The notes below the pieces were generated by a model. That model was not told where the DNA came from. It was given only the letters and a program-made list of their open reading frames with translations, and did no database searches. From Corbicula japonica (lineage: Eukaryota > Mollusca > Bivalvia > Venerida > Cyrenidae): a DNA stretch of 64,000 nucleotides. Both the position numbers and the translations under genes were made by a program. Position 1 is the stretch's first letter; each line of letters opens with the position of its first letter. Of the stretch, positions 11,939-22,385 are shown piece after piece. The stretch spans positions 1 through 64,000 of the forward strand of contig JAZAYU010000885.1 in assembly GCA_038501625.1 (NCBI GenBank). Direction: 5' to 3'.

Positions 11939-11990
11939 TATTCTACTCTACTCTATTCTACTCTATTTTACTCTAGTCTAATCTAGACTC
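11936..11990. repeat. TCTAC/TCTAT pentamer microsatellite
   Basis: A run of TCTAC, TCTAT and TCTAG units directly ends the dimeric array. Confidence 0.7.
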
Positions 11991-12049
11991 GGAAATAGGA
12001 TCTATTCACCAACCTAAATAAATCTACAACAACAAAAAGAAAAAATACC

Positions 12050-12104
12050 TTCTAAAGTTTGACTGCGCCTCTTCTTTCTGTATCTTCATCTGTAATCTGA
12101 AAAA
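12050..12104 (-). other. 45-nt exon-like module, copy 1
   Basis: On the minus strand an acceptor-like tract ending TTTTTTTTTCAG is followed by a short open segment encoding LQMKIQKEEAQSNFRR and then G-GTATTT. See copies at about 12.53, 13.31 and 13.42 kb. The peptide is charged and helix-like. The parent gene is unknown. Confidence 0.4.
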
Positions 12105-12165
12105 AAAATCTAAACAGAAGAAAACAGTGTTAGAAAATGAAATTAAACCAAAAAAAATGCAAAGA

Positions 12166-12243
12166 AATTAGAAACGCAACTTCTTTAAACACAAAATATG
12201 TTTCGTGATTAAAGAAGTTGCGTGTTTCATTTCTTTTACTTTA
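12166..12243. repeat. Perfect-stem hairpin 1
   Basis: GCAACTTCTTTAA on the left pairs with TTAAAGAAGTTGC on the right, and the stem continues outward through AAGAAAT. A sister hairpin follows at once. Confidence 0.75.
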
Positions 12244-12254
12244 TAATATGTATT

Positions 12255-12340
12255 TGTAGAAATTAGAAAAGCAACTTCTTTAAACGTGAAATGTATTTCT
12301 TGTTTAAAGAAGTTGTGTTTCTAATTTCTTTAATTATATA
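12255..12340. repeat. Perfect-stem hairpin 2
   Basis: It has the same GCAACTTCTTTAAAC stem as the previous hairpin with a different loop, so the pair is a tandem duplicate. Confidence 0.75.
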
Positions 12341-12368
12341 TTGGAAGAAAAAAAGGAAACAAATCAAT

Positions 12369-12490
12369 GTAAGGCATCAGCAAGAGGTACCTAGATTGAT
12401 GTTAGGAAAGATTTAGGGGATTAGGTGTAGCTGTTGGCAAGTGGTGAATTAACATCATCTGCGCACCACTTGCTGATGGCTTTCATTTAT
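12369..12490. repeat. 120-bp direct repeat, copy 1
   Basis: It contains GCATCAGCAAGAGGTACCTA and ends CACCACTTGCTGATGGCTTT. The second copy is at 12743-12869. Confidence 0.8.
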
Positions 12491-12514
12491 AAACAAAAGA
12501 AAAATACTTATCTT

Positions 12515-12570
12515 TCAAAGTTTGACTGCGCCTCTTCTTTCTGTATCTGTTGCAGCTGGTATATGAAAAA
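12515..12570 (-). other. 45-nt exon-like module, copy 2
   Basis: The minus strand reads CAG, then LQQIQKEEAQSNFER, then AG-ATAAGT; the donor GT has become AT. Confidence 0.4.
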
Positions 12571-12649
12571 AACTAAGAAAACGGAACTGAGTTAGAAATG
12601 AAATTAAACGTTAAACAAAGCAAACATTATTGGAACATCTTCAGGTTAA

Positions 12650-12960
12650 AAATATTTGAACAATGAAACAACATATCATGTTACAATGGCAGACATTGTC
12701 AAGTAGTAAGCAGATGGATGTTAGAGAAAACATAGTTTATCAGTGGAAGACATCAGCAAGAGGTGCCTAGATTGATGTTACGAAAGATTTAGGGGATATG
12801 TGGAAGCTGTTGGCAAGTGGTGAATAAACATCATCTGCACACCACTTGCTGATGGCTTTCATTTATAAGGTATGTCTTCCCTAACATCTATCTGCTGCCC
12901 ATTTGCCAATGTCTGCCTTTGTGACATGATATGTTGTTTTCATTCATCAGATATTTGTAT
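12650..12960. repeat. Large foldback around the second 120-bp repeat
   Basis: The left arm (about 12650-12727, with ACAACATATCATGT and GGCAGACATTG) is the inverted counterpart of the right arm (about 12880-12960). The second 120-bp direct repeat lies between them. Confidence 0.65.
12743..12869. repeat. 120-bp direct repeat, copy 2
   Basis: It matches 12369-12490 over nearly its whole length with scattered changes. Confidence 0.8.
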
Positions 12961-12984
12961 CTGAATTTATCAATTGAACAGTCT

Positions 12985-13270
12985 CCTTAATGTCTCGGCA
13001 GAACTCCTCAATGGAGACATCTGCATCAACCAAGTTTCCCACTCGACAATCTCCTCGACATAGATGTCTTAATAACAGACTTCCTTATAAGATAATAACA
13101 GAAATAACCTAACTAAACATGTAACCCTGGACACTTAAGAATAAAAGCTCGAATGTCCCGAGCTCAACATTGTCTGACAGAATTCCTTAATGGAGATATC
13201 CGCATTAACCAAGTTTCTCACTGAACAATCTCTTCAACAGAGATGTCTTAGAAACATAATCCCCTACAGG
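12985..13270. repeat. Pair of about 100-bp direct repeats
   Basis: Sequences near 12985-13072 and 13168-13252 share AACCAAGTTTC and AGATGTCTTA in the same order, separated by about 180 bp. Confidence 0.6.
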
Positions 13271-13297
13271 TTAATAATAACAAAAGAAAAATACTTT

Positions 13298-13350
13298 CCG
13301 TTTAAAGTTTGACTGCGCCTCTTCTTTCTGTATCTGTTGCAGCTAACATC
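13298..13350 (-). other. 45-nt exon-like module, copy 3
   Basis: The minus strand reads TTAG, then LQQIQKEEAQSNFKR, then G-GAAAGT in place of a donor. Confidence 0.4.
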
Positions 13351-13402
13351 CATCTGCTTACCACTTGCCAATGACTGCCATTGTAACATGAAAACACTTT
13401 CC

Positions 13403-13457
13403 ATTTAAAGTTTGACTGCGCCTCTGCTTTCTGTATCTGTTGCAGCTGTTATCTGAA
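13403..13457 (-). other. 45-nt exon-like module, copy 4
   Basis: The minus strand reads TTTTTCAGATAACAG, then LQQIQKAEAQSNFKW, then G-GAAAGT. One residue differs in the core. Confidence 0.4.
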
Positions 13458-13662
13458 AAATACTTTTAATTGAACATTGTCCACGGACTCGTTTTAAACA
13501 TGTTAACATACAATATTAATATGCACCCAAGTTTAATTGTAGCGGCATATGAGTGAAACGTTTACCATTACATTAAAATGAACCTTCTACCGAAAGATGC
13601 AATGTTCATCTCTTATCTTTTTCCGTTCGGCTTTAAATAAAAAAAAAACGAATCACAACATA

Positions 13663-14882
13663 CACTGGTCAAAAGTTCTAAGTGCACACTTTTTAATTTT
13701 GAATATCTTAAAGTAAACTTATTCAAATTGAATGAAAGTTTGACTTAAAGTTAATAATGATCAAACAACAATAATTTTTTGAAAACCGTGCATATGATTT
13801 ACGTTTTACGTCATCCACGTCGGCATACGCTTTTTATGCATTATCCCCGTGCGGCAAGCGAAATTTATTTTTTTACAATCGTTTTTGTTTTTCACATGTT
13901 CACCGACTCAAGACAAACACGAAAAACACACCAACAAATTGTAACCATGGAACGGTTGACGTCAGCAGACAACGACATTGCCGTCAAAATTCTTTTCACA
14001 GGCACAACTTCAAATTTGTTGTAAAGAAATCTTGACGGTTTTCGTAAATGCAAAAGAAATACCTTATTTTGCATATTTTATTAATTTAAGAAGAAAATCA
14101 AACGATATTTTTTTCTAGATTGATTACGTTGCTTACGTTGAACGCTGATGTTACTCAATTACGTCATTAAATATTTACGTAAAACAACGTAAACTCGAAA
14201 AAATTAGTGTAAAATTTGTTGGATAAGTGTCCAATAAATAAAAATTTAAAACTAAAATTTATAGAAATTCAATAAAACTCAATATCGAATTATTCGAAAA
14301 TGACGCTTATTCGGTCAAAAGGCGTATCCGAAAACTGGTCAATTTTACCGAAATGAATACATTTTTTTCGTTTGGAAAGGCTGTTACACATCTATCATAG
14401 AAAATTGTATCATCCCAAACTGCTAGACAATTCAAAAACTTTTGGCACAAAACATTGTGTGAACAAAGGAATTTTCTCCTTGAAATCCTGTAAAAACGTT
14501 ATGGATAAAATAAAGTTGAGTATGTTGGCGCATTGTGCCCAGCAGACCATTACAAAGCTACAGAAAGCTATTTCAGTGCAATGGAATGGCAAACTACAGT
14601 ATTTCCTTTAAATCTGCGTGAAATTTAAATTATACAGAGATGAAAAAACGATCACAAATGATAGCCGATGCAATGATAATTAACTTGAGAATTTCTTTCT
14701 GAGAACAAGTGAGCTAAAATATTATTATTTTTTAATCTGGTTAAGCAGACTTAAAATTTTTGGTGTGCTTTAATAGAATATTGATTCTTCTTCATTGTAA
14801 TTTACACTATTTTGAAAGATTCAATCAAATTATTGGAAAAATTAACATTTATCAAGTGTGCACTTAGAACTTTTGACTAGTG
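13663..14882. mobile_element. Tc1/mariner-like DNA transposon, non-autonomous or decayed
   Basis: The ends are 29-bp inverted repeats with one mismatch, starting CACTGGTCAAAAGTTCTAAG on the left and CACTAGTCAAAAGTTCTAAG on the right. Both are flanked by TA (13661-13662 and 14883-14884), the target duplication of this superfamily. The total is 1220 bp. Short frames inside (for example 14372-14611, plus strand) do not give a clear DDE transposase. Confidence 0.85.
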
Positions 14883-14889
14883 TAAGTTA

Positions 14890-16180
14890 ACCTTAAAAGT
14901 AACCGGCGACACTAATAAACAAGGTTTGCGTTACGTTTAAAGAGAGCGGTTAACGAATGTCAGATAAGTAAGCTCTGAATTTTCAGCACCAGATGCCTAG
15001 TTGTTTGTGATTGTCTGCTCTCCGCCTGCCTTAAACATTCAACAGACTCGGTTCAAATTCGTTGATGAACAATATAGCTTTTTTTTTATTTATACCGGAT
15101 CTGTAGGTTCAATCCAAGCCTGGTGGTATTGTAAAGGTTTGCTCACTTGCCTCAGTCAACAGACTAGGATTAAATCTGTTAACAACCGACTAGTACAAGT
15201 AATTGTAGATACATGAATCAAAGGTTTACAATTACCTTATAATTATCGTACACATGAGTCAAAGGTTTACAATTACCGTATATGGTACATAGGAGTTAAA
15301 GATTTAATATTACCTTATTAGATACTTGTCTCTTTTGGCGGACGACGCACTCTTCATCTTTGTTTTCTCAGTTGATCTGGAAAGAACCGGCGACGAAAAC
15401 ACGGTGATTAAGCTACTCGGACTTTCTTTTATCAAATCGACGTCCCCCGACTATTTATGATCAAGAAAAGGACTTTTTGCGATTTTCAGTATTTAAAAAA
15501 ATGGACATGGAGCCAAAATCATCCGAAAATTACCATAATCTCGGGTAAGTTTGAAAAATTACCGTCACCATATTAGGATATATAAGCCGTGTATAAAAGT
15601 CATAATTTACCGTCTTAGTTATTGATTTAACTCCTAGTTCTCTGCAAAGCAAGCGGCTCTTGAATCATATTTCACAAATGTCTCCATATTTACCATTTTT
15701 CATTTATAATTTGTATGTTTTAAAGATTTTGGCTTTGTTAAAATTGTGAATACATGCGCCAATGGTAAATGACTTCGCTTTAGTAACAGTTTTAACTCCG
15801 TTTTTGAAAAAAAAGGTTTATACCTCGCACATTTTTTGCTATGGAAAAGGACTATTTATGATCACAGGTTTTGATTGATTTTTTAGGCACAGGACTACTT
15901 TCGATTATAAGTCAACGGACCTTTTATGATTTCCGTATTGCAGAAAAAGAAAGTTCAGCTCCAGTTTATAACTGAATCGACCAAAAAGAAATAATCAAAG
16001 TACTGAAAGTACAGAAAACCAGCGAAGCGATTTTGCTTATTGAGAATAACCAGTGCCATGATTCTCATACATGTATCCATTTACGAAAAAGCAAAAAAAC
16101 TTGGTTCACTCGCAAAGAACTTCCTCTTGTCTAAATGATAGTGGAAATAAGGGTTTCCATGTTTTATCTGGATGAAGGCT
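14890..16180. other. Stretch without a firm gene
   Basis: I see AT-rich sequence, a candidate small exon near 15317, and a short phrase GGACTATTTATGATCA repeated about 400 bp apart (near 15448 and 15847). Nothing else is recognisable. Confidence 0.4.
15317..15379 (-). other. Candidate short exon, weak
   Basis: The minus strand has GGTTCTTTCCAG, then an open stretch encoding STEKTKMKSASSAKRDK, then AG-GTAATA. The signals fit a 62-nt exon, but there is no second copy or recognisable protein to support it. Confidence 0.2.
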
Positions 16181-16184
16181 TCTG

Positions 16185-16424
16185 TTAACCCTTTACTCCA
16201 TAGATATACCTTCATAGCTTGTGCGAACAGTTTAGATCCATATCAGCTGGCACATCTGTGCGATCTGATTAGGATTTAAACTGTTCGCTTTTATGATCAT
16301 TTTTTTCTGACCAGTAATCAAAAATTTTAGATCCAGATCAGATGGCACTATTGTGCCAGCTGATCGGGACCTGAACTGGTAACCTATGTGATGAAAGGCG
16401 TATATATTGAGTAAAGGGTTTTAA
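16185..16424. mobile_element. TTAA MITE family A copy, nearly full
   Basis: TTAA then CCCTTTACTCCATAGATA at the left, AGTAAAGGGTTTTAA at the right, with the two inner GATCC/GATCAG cores. Confidence 0.8.
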
Positions 16425-16591
16425 GCAAAAAATTATAATAGTGAAATCTGTGTACTGACATCCCAAAGACATAATGAACACGAAAAATGATATAAAAAGT
16501 GAGACCCCATCGATGGGAAAGTTTATGCAGTTATTTGAAATAAGAAATATATAATTGTTTCCTTCATTGTGAAAAATCGCGGACACGGACA

Positions 16592-16710
16592 ATATTTGAC
16601 CATTGTTGCACCGCACCGATCAAGTCCTAGAAATATGAACCGCACCGATTTTACATTTAATCAAACTGTCGTACGGATGAATTTGACCATTGATGCACCG
16701 CACAGGTTTT
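16592..16710. repeat. Short direct repeat TTGACCATTG
   Basis: TTGACCATTGTTGCACCGCA and TTGACCATTGATGCACCGCA occur about 90 bp apart. Confidence 0.6.
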
Positions 16711-16794
16711 ATCCTATCAACATGACGTAGTTAATACCAACTTTAACACGTAACAGGAAACTTGGGGACTACTTTACTTACTCTGATTTCTCTG

Positions 16795-17604
16795 AAATGC
16801 GTAAATCGCCGTTTGCCAGTTGGTTTGATACCGATTTCAGAATTGTGATTAGTAAAACCAGCTTCGCTGGTTAAAAATAGGGAGTAACGGCCATTTCAAA
16901 GTGGTAAAGATACTTTTATCATGTTTTAAACATGTTTCTAGAGGCGGACTTTAAAATATGGTCTGGCTCAAGGGACAATACCACGTGGTTTGTGACGTCA
17001 TTTTTTGGTATAACGGCAAGAAAAAAAAATAGATTCCCGTTTTCTCCAAAATTTGTATGAACTGGCCGCCCCCTTCCCCCCACCCCAAAATATATTGAGG
17101 GTCTACACTGGATATGCACATCGTTTATGTTTTTGTTTATACAGTTGGGACACGAAATTTCAGAGAACTTGGTATATGATAGTAAATTCGATGGAGATAG
17201 AAAGATAACGGTCCCAATATATCATAACAAAACAAAAATGATGTGTTTATTTTGTGTAGACCCTCATTTTTATTGGGAGGGGGGGGGGGGGGGGGTGACG
17301 GTCAGTCAGTTTATACAAATTTTGGAGAAAACGGGGTCCGTTTTCAAAGCCCCTGTCGATTTCCTGTGTGTCTTTGAATAAATAAAATATAGATCTTCAC
17401 ACCAATATAGATCTAAGAAATCATGATTAGTAATTTAATAGACATTGAATATTGGGAATTTAGCACTGAACCCTATGGGAATGGATTTACTTTGTTGCAA
17501 CCTCGAATTTTACTGGACTACTTCGCATACTTTATGAAATGCGTTAAACGCCGGTAACCAGTTTGCCTCACTCTGGCATTTCAGATTTGTGACAAGCAAA
17601 CCAG
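16795..17604. repeat. Diverged direct repeats flanking a foldback
   Basis: About 68 bp at 16795-16862 resembles 17536-17604 (AATGCGTAAATCGCCG versus AATGCGTTAAACGCCG, both ending near CAAACCAG or AAACCAG). The foldback at 17.04-17.34 kb lies between them. Confidence 0.5.
17036..17336. repeat. Foldback repeat with a poly-G tract
   Basis: The arms at 17036-17107 and 17256-17336 are inverted copies (CCCGTTTTCTCCAAAATTTG and its complement; GAGGGTCTAC at the inner ends) with a spacer near 150 bp. The right arm includes a run of 17 G (17279-17295), matched by C-rich sequence in the left arm. Confidence 0.8.
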
Positions 17605-17833
17605 AAGAAAAGAAAAGAAATCAGGTGCGGACCCAGAGGGGTTTCAGCGGTGGTGCTCGAATCCCCTTTTGGGACAACAATTTTTAATTTCGTTGGCATT
17701 TTTGGCAAACAAATTGGAAATTATGTTACTACCCCAAGAATATCCTTAACAAACCCCCTTTCTGGAAATCTTGTATCTGGCCCCGGAAAAGAATCAATAG
17801 TGGCAGGCTATCGTCATTAAACTTTGCTACATA

Positions 17834-18067
17834 ATGCATGAAGGAGGCGGAGGGCTGGGGGAGGGGTCGTGGCTGGGCACCGCGCGACAACCCGAGAAAA
17901 CATTAACTACCACTTCGTCAACGTTAATACTGGCAGGGGTGACGCTCGTTTTTTTTAATATTGCGGCGTTTATTTTTATTAATTATGCTAGAGACATGAC
18001 AGAAACGAGCCCAAAAAGTTTGAGTTTACAAAAACCACAGAACGTACAACGAAGAAGAAACCAATGA
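17834..18067 (+). pseudogene. Lone neuroligin-like transmembrane exon
   Basis: The frame encodes a Thr/Ser-rich stretch, then a hydrophobic segment of about 20 residues reading LAGVTLVFFNIAAFIFINY, then RDMTETSPKSL and a stop. The segment matches the membrane span of neuroligins, adhesion proteins related to carboxylesterases, in G-x-[ST]-L-x-F-x-N-I-x-A-F followed by Y-x-x-D. A short basic cytoplasmic tail ends in RRRNQ. No esterase-domain exon is visible nearby. The first codons (GGGG-rich) may not be coding, and the true exon edge is unclear. It may be a displaced exon or part of a gene whose other exons lie elsewhere. The family match is from memory. Confidence 0.4.
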
Positions 18068-18214
18068 AATACGTACCCCTTGATCTTCTAAACTGTCCAT
18101 TTTAAAACTAAAAGATGAAAACTCATTCCGTATAAGACGGTTATTTTTCGAATTGGCAAGTTTTGGTTAAAGTTATAAATTATTACAAATACATAGACAT
18201 CAAATTGTCTATAA

Positions 18215-19121
18215 AGCCCCGGTCACAACCCGCCGTACGTGCAAGTGCGTGCTGTCTACGTGCAAAAACGTGGACCAAATTCAGGGATCCGTACGTGGTG
18301 AGTACCTCCTCCGTACGGATTTGGGAGCACGCAGAGACGCCGTAGCATTTTTAGTGCATGCAAAACTTACTCTGCGTTCGAGCTGCGTGCGTGCTACGGA
18401 TTGACCACCCTTACGGGTGACGTGGGTGCCGCATTGCCTCTGGGAGTCTTTGCATGCTTTGCGTGGTCCGTGCGTGGTCCGTGCTTCCTCAGTTCAACCG
18501 TCCAAAACGCGCACAGAACTCAGGCGGACCGTACAGAGCAAGTACGTGCTCCGCACTTACAACGCACGGACCTCTGCGGTATATAAAATATTTCGAGTGT
18601 CGATAGGTCTGTCCTTATATTTCTTGCATACCAGATCAGGTCATCCGGTGTTTTCGTGAAATATGCACTTAGGCGGTAACTCGGCAGAGCCTCGTTACCG
18701 CCCTTGTGGATATTTCACTCGGGCTGGATCACGCGATCTTTACCCAACACACGTAAATGATACTTATAATATCACCCAACAGCGACCGAAATAAACGCAC
18801 GTTCACCGCACTTGCACGCACTTACAACGAGCGAGCAGGTAAGAACACCGTACGTAGCCAGTACAGCCTCCGTAAGTTGACATGGAAATCACACGAAGAT
18901 CTTGCGTTGTAAGCAAGTACAACTCACTTACCACCTACGGAACATACGATGCACGCAACCTTTTACCCCTAGACGTGGCGTGCGGACCACGTACTTGCAC
19001 CTTGCGTGTGACGTGCGTCCTCTCTGCTCTTGCCACGTCCGACCAAAAAACGCCGCGAACGTAACCTCCGCAGAACACGTACGTTAAAAAAAAAGACGCA
19101 CGGCAGGTTGTGACCGGGGCT
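18215..19121. mobile_element. PIF/Harbinger-like MITE
   Basis: A 907-bp element with inverted ends AGCCCCGGTCACAACC, flanked by TAA on each side (18212-18214 and 19122-19124), the 3-bp target duplication of this superfamily. Subterminal regions are filled with TACGTGC/GTGCGTGC motifs, possibly transposase-binding sites. There is no transposase frame. A hairpin sits at 18655-18721. Confidence 0.8.
18655..18721. repeat. Foldback hairpin with GTTACCGCC stem
   Basis: GGCGGTAAC and GTTACCGCC pair perfectly around TCGGCAGAGCCTC. The stem extends outward imperfectly to CGTGAAATAT and ATATTTCACTCG. Confidence 0.75.
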
Positions 19122-19123
19122 TA

Positions 19124-19547
19124 AGCGACAATGCGGATATAATATTTGAAGTTGATAAAACAATAAATTAGGAGCATTATTATTTAAACAATTATTAAGA
19201 AGAGAGAAATCTACTTTTATTTCTTTGTCTCATATTTACCCGTTCAGGAAATTCGATGAGTTTTACAAAAGGACACAAGTTTTAACAAAAGGACACAATA
19301 TATTGTTGCCAGTGTCAATGATTATTACTAAAGTGGGCATTTGAAGTGATATTTTGTGTTATTTTGTTTTTGTTTGTGGAATAACCTACATTAACTATGA
19401 GATACATAAATCATGCAAATCTATATTTTACACACTCCCATAAAAACTTACGACTAAAAACTTGTTTCAAAAATAAATTCACAGGTAAGTTCAAAACACG
19501 TTAAATTTTCATTTCGAGTCTTAATTAAGAAAAAAAAGAAATAAATA

Positions 19548-19591
<44 letters not shown>

Positions 19592-20350
19592 AATTTTGGA
19601 TGAGAAAAAGTTTATTGCATCTACATTATGTACAAAATCTCGTTGGGCATCTGCGAATAAAAAAAAAGTGTGGTCTGATAAATTGTGTACTATACGGACC
19701 ACGGTATGTACCCACATAATGAGAATCGCGGATAATGATAGATTGTGAGAATAATGATAGATCGCGAGGTCGGAGGAAACACCATGGAGAGGTTAGTTAT
19801 TGTATGAATTTCATGTTATTGTGATCTAATACTTATCTTTTAAGATAGATAACAATCAAGCGATGTCCTAGCCTTCCTCTTATACCCATACATTTGGAAT
19901 CGGCCTTCAGATAAAGTAAAACAAAGGAAAATGATCACGCAACATTCCAGATTTTTACAAAAAACTACGTATTATGCCCATTTAAAATAAAATTTAAACA
20001 TTTTTTGTAAACGGCACTGCTATTTTCAAAGCCCTAACATCGACAATCAATATGCCACCCAGCTTTAGTCCGTATTATGAGTATATTCCTTAACAAACAT
20101 CTTTTTTCTGAGGCACATGAAGCAAATTGGATAATGGGGATTCGCTCGGTTGATAATGGGAAATTCAAATATTCATGAAATGGATAATGGTGGAGTTTTA
20201 GTATTTCTCCTAATTGAAATGTTCAGTTAAAATCATTTTATTTTAATAACTCTTGTATATAGTCCTATTTTGCTATCCACTGTGATCATTACAAAACATA
20301 TGCATCTTTTCATTGTATTTATGACGTTTTTGGTCGTAGCTTTAAAATCA
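19124..20350. other. AT-rich stretch, no gene seen
   Basis: Apart from a GAAA microsatellite I see no coding or mobile sequence that I can support. Confidence 0.45.
19533..19592. repeat. GAAA microsatellite
   Basis: About a dozen AAAG units with a short AAAT-containing start. Confidence 0.9.
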
Positions 20351-22016
20351 AACAAGAGCCGTCAGAGACGGGTTATGCTCCCCAACGCCGCTTTGTCACA
20401 AATACTTTTTTGTTAGAACAGGAAGAATTTGTAAGAAAGATATTGTATTTGAAAGTTTCCTTTACGATTCAAACAGAAAGCATTTTACAATATTGTACAA
20501 AAATAAGACAAAAAAAATGAGAAATTTCAAAGGGCACTAACTCAAAAATGAATAAAGCAAGAGTTATGGTTCTTGTGCATTGCACTGCTCTGCATTGAGA
20601 TCATTCTACTTATGAAGTTTCAAGTTCAGAAACTTTTATACTTTGTGAGATATGCACCAGATAAAACTAAGTAAGAGAAATTTCAAAGGGAAATAAATAA
20701 AAAATCAATAAAGCAAGATTTATGGTTCTTGTGCACTGCACTGCGCCTCATTGAGATCTATCTACTTATGAAGTTTCAACTTCCTAACTCTTATACTTTG
20801 TGAGATATGCCCCGGACAAAAAGTAAGTATGGTAAATTTCAAAGGGCATTAACTCTATAATGAATAAAGCAAGAGTTATGGTTCTTGTGTGCTGCACTGC
20901 TCCTCAACGAATTCATTCTACTTATGAAGTTTCAAGTTCATAACTCTTATACTTTGTGTGATATGCCCTGGACAAAAAATAAGTAAGAGAAATTTCAAAG
21001 GGCAATAAATAAAAAATCAATAAAAGCAAGAGTTATGGTTCTTATGCACTGCACTGCTCATCATTGAGATCTATCTACTTATGAAGTTTCAACTTCATAA
21101 CTCTTATACTTTGTGAGATATGCCCCGGACAAAAAGTAAGTATGAAAAATTTCAAAGGGCAATAACTCAAAAATGAATAAAGCAAGAGTTATGGTTCTTG
21201 TGCACTGCACTGCTCCTCCCTGAGATCTATCTAGTTATGAAGGTTCAACTTCATAACTCTTATACTTTGTGAGATATGCCCCAGACAAAAAGTAAGTATG
21301 AGAAATTTGAAAGGGCAATAACTCAAAAATGAATAAAGCAAGAGTTATGGTTCTTATGCACTGCACTGCTCCTCATTGAGATCTATCTACTTATGAAGTT
21401 TCAACTTCATAACTCTTATACTTTGTGAAATATGCCCCGGACAAAAAGTAAGTATGAGAAATTTCAAAGGGCAATAACTCAAAAATGAATAAAGCAAGAG
21501 TTATGGTTCTTGTGCACTGCACTGCTCCTCATTGAGATCTATCTACTTATGAAGTTTCAACTTCATAACTCTTATACTTTGTGAGATATGCCCCGGACAA
21601 AAAGTAAGTATGAGAAATTTCAAAGGGCAATAACTCAAAAATGAATAAAGCAAGAGTTATGGTTCTTGTGCACTGCACTGCTCCTCATTGAGATCTATCT
21701 ACTTATGAAGTTTCAACTTCATAACTCTTAGACTTTGGGAGATATGCCCCGGACAAAAAGTAAGTATGAGAAATTTCAAAGGGCAATAACTCAAAAATGA
21801 ATAAAGCAAGAGTTATAGTTCTTGTGCACTGCACTGCTCCTCAACGAGATCTAACTACCTATGAAGTTTAGTCTTGATACCTCTCATAGTTTTTGTGTAA
21901 TTGTCCGGACAATATTATGACGGACGGACGGACGAACGAACGGACGGACGAACGGGACGGACGGACGGACAAAGCGACAACTATATGCTCCCCCGAATTT
22001 CGGGGGGAGCATAATT
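20351..22016. mobile_element. Pearl-like element with 156-bp tandem core
   Basis: It begins AACAAGAGCCGTCAG, then carries nine core repeats (TTATGGTTCTT spaced 156 bp, once 157), a GACGGACGGAC-rich tract, and a terminal hairpin GCTCCCCCGAAT/TTCGGGGGGAGC at 21987-22010 followed by ATAATT. Bivalve pearl elements, later linked to Helentron-type elements, have this plan of short ends plus a 155-170 bp satellite core. No protein is encoded. Confidence 0.8.
21919..21972. repeat. GACG-rich simple repeat
   Basis: Units of GACGGACG with GAAC variants lie between the last core repeat and the terminal hairpin. Confidence 0.8.
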
Positions 22017-22333
22017 AAAACGTTACAATGACAAATCGTATTGTACGGGGTTCCGTTGAGGCCATCGTTGTTTAGCACTGTCGCTGTCGACATCTTCGTC
22101 GAGAACACGAAACAACGATGCGAGATCGCGAAAACACGATGCGCGGTCGCGAAAGAACGATGCGAGAATGCGATATTTAAATTGGGTCTTGGCAGCTTAC
22201 TTTCGCGACTAAGCATCGATGTATCGCGTTCTCGCCTGCTTTTTCAAGTTTTTGATGTCCAGCCCTTAGGCCGTCAAGACCTCAAAAACACGCTATTATA
22301 TTATCATCGCGTCCTCGTACTTTCGCGTATAAA

Positions 22334-22385
22334 ATGTCTAGACTCAAATTGTTAATTGCTGCCGTTGTCATGCTCGGAACTTTAG
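22334..22385 (+). CDS. Possible first exon with signal peptide
   Basis: ATG at 22334 opens MSRLKLLIAAVVMLGTL, a basic start followed by a hydrophobic core like a secretory signal. It is followed directly by G-GTAAGG, a strong donor. TATAAA lies only a few bases upstream of the ATG, so it is unlikely to be the promoter. No downstream plus-strand exon was found before 25 kb, so the mature protein is unknown. Confidence 0.35.

Noticed and set aside
19454..19717. Open frame with a phenylalanine/serine-rich tract
   Set aside because: It is produced by the GAAA microsatellite.
19761..19815. ATG in good context followed by GTTAGT
   Set aside because: It encodes only three residues before the donor-like site, with nothing to support a gene.
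22041..22355. Open frame of 104 codons with repeated KQRCEIAK-like units
   Set aside because: It comes from a short degenerate DNA repeat (GCGAAA-ACGATGCGA) and has no start context; the overlapping signal-peptide frame is more convincing.
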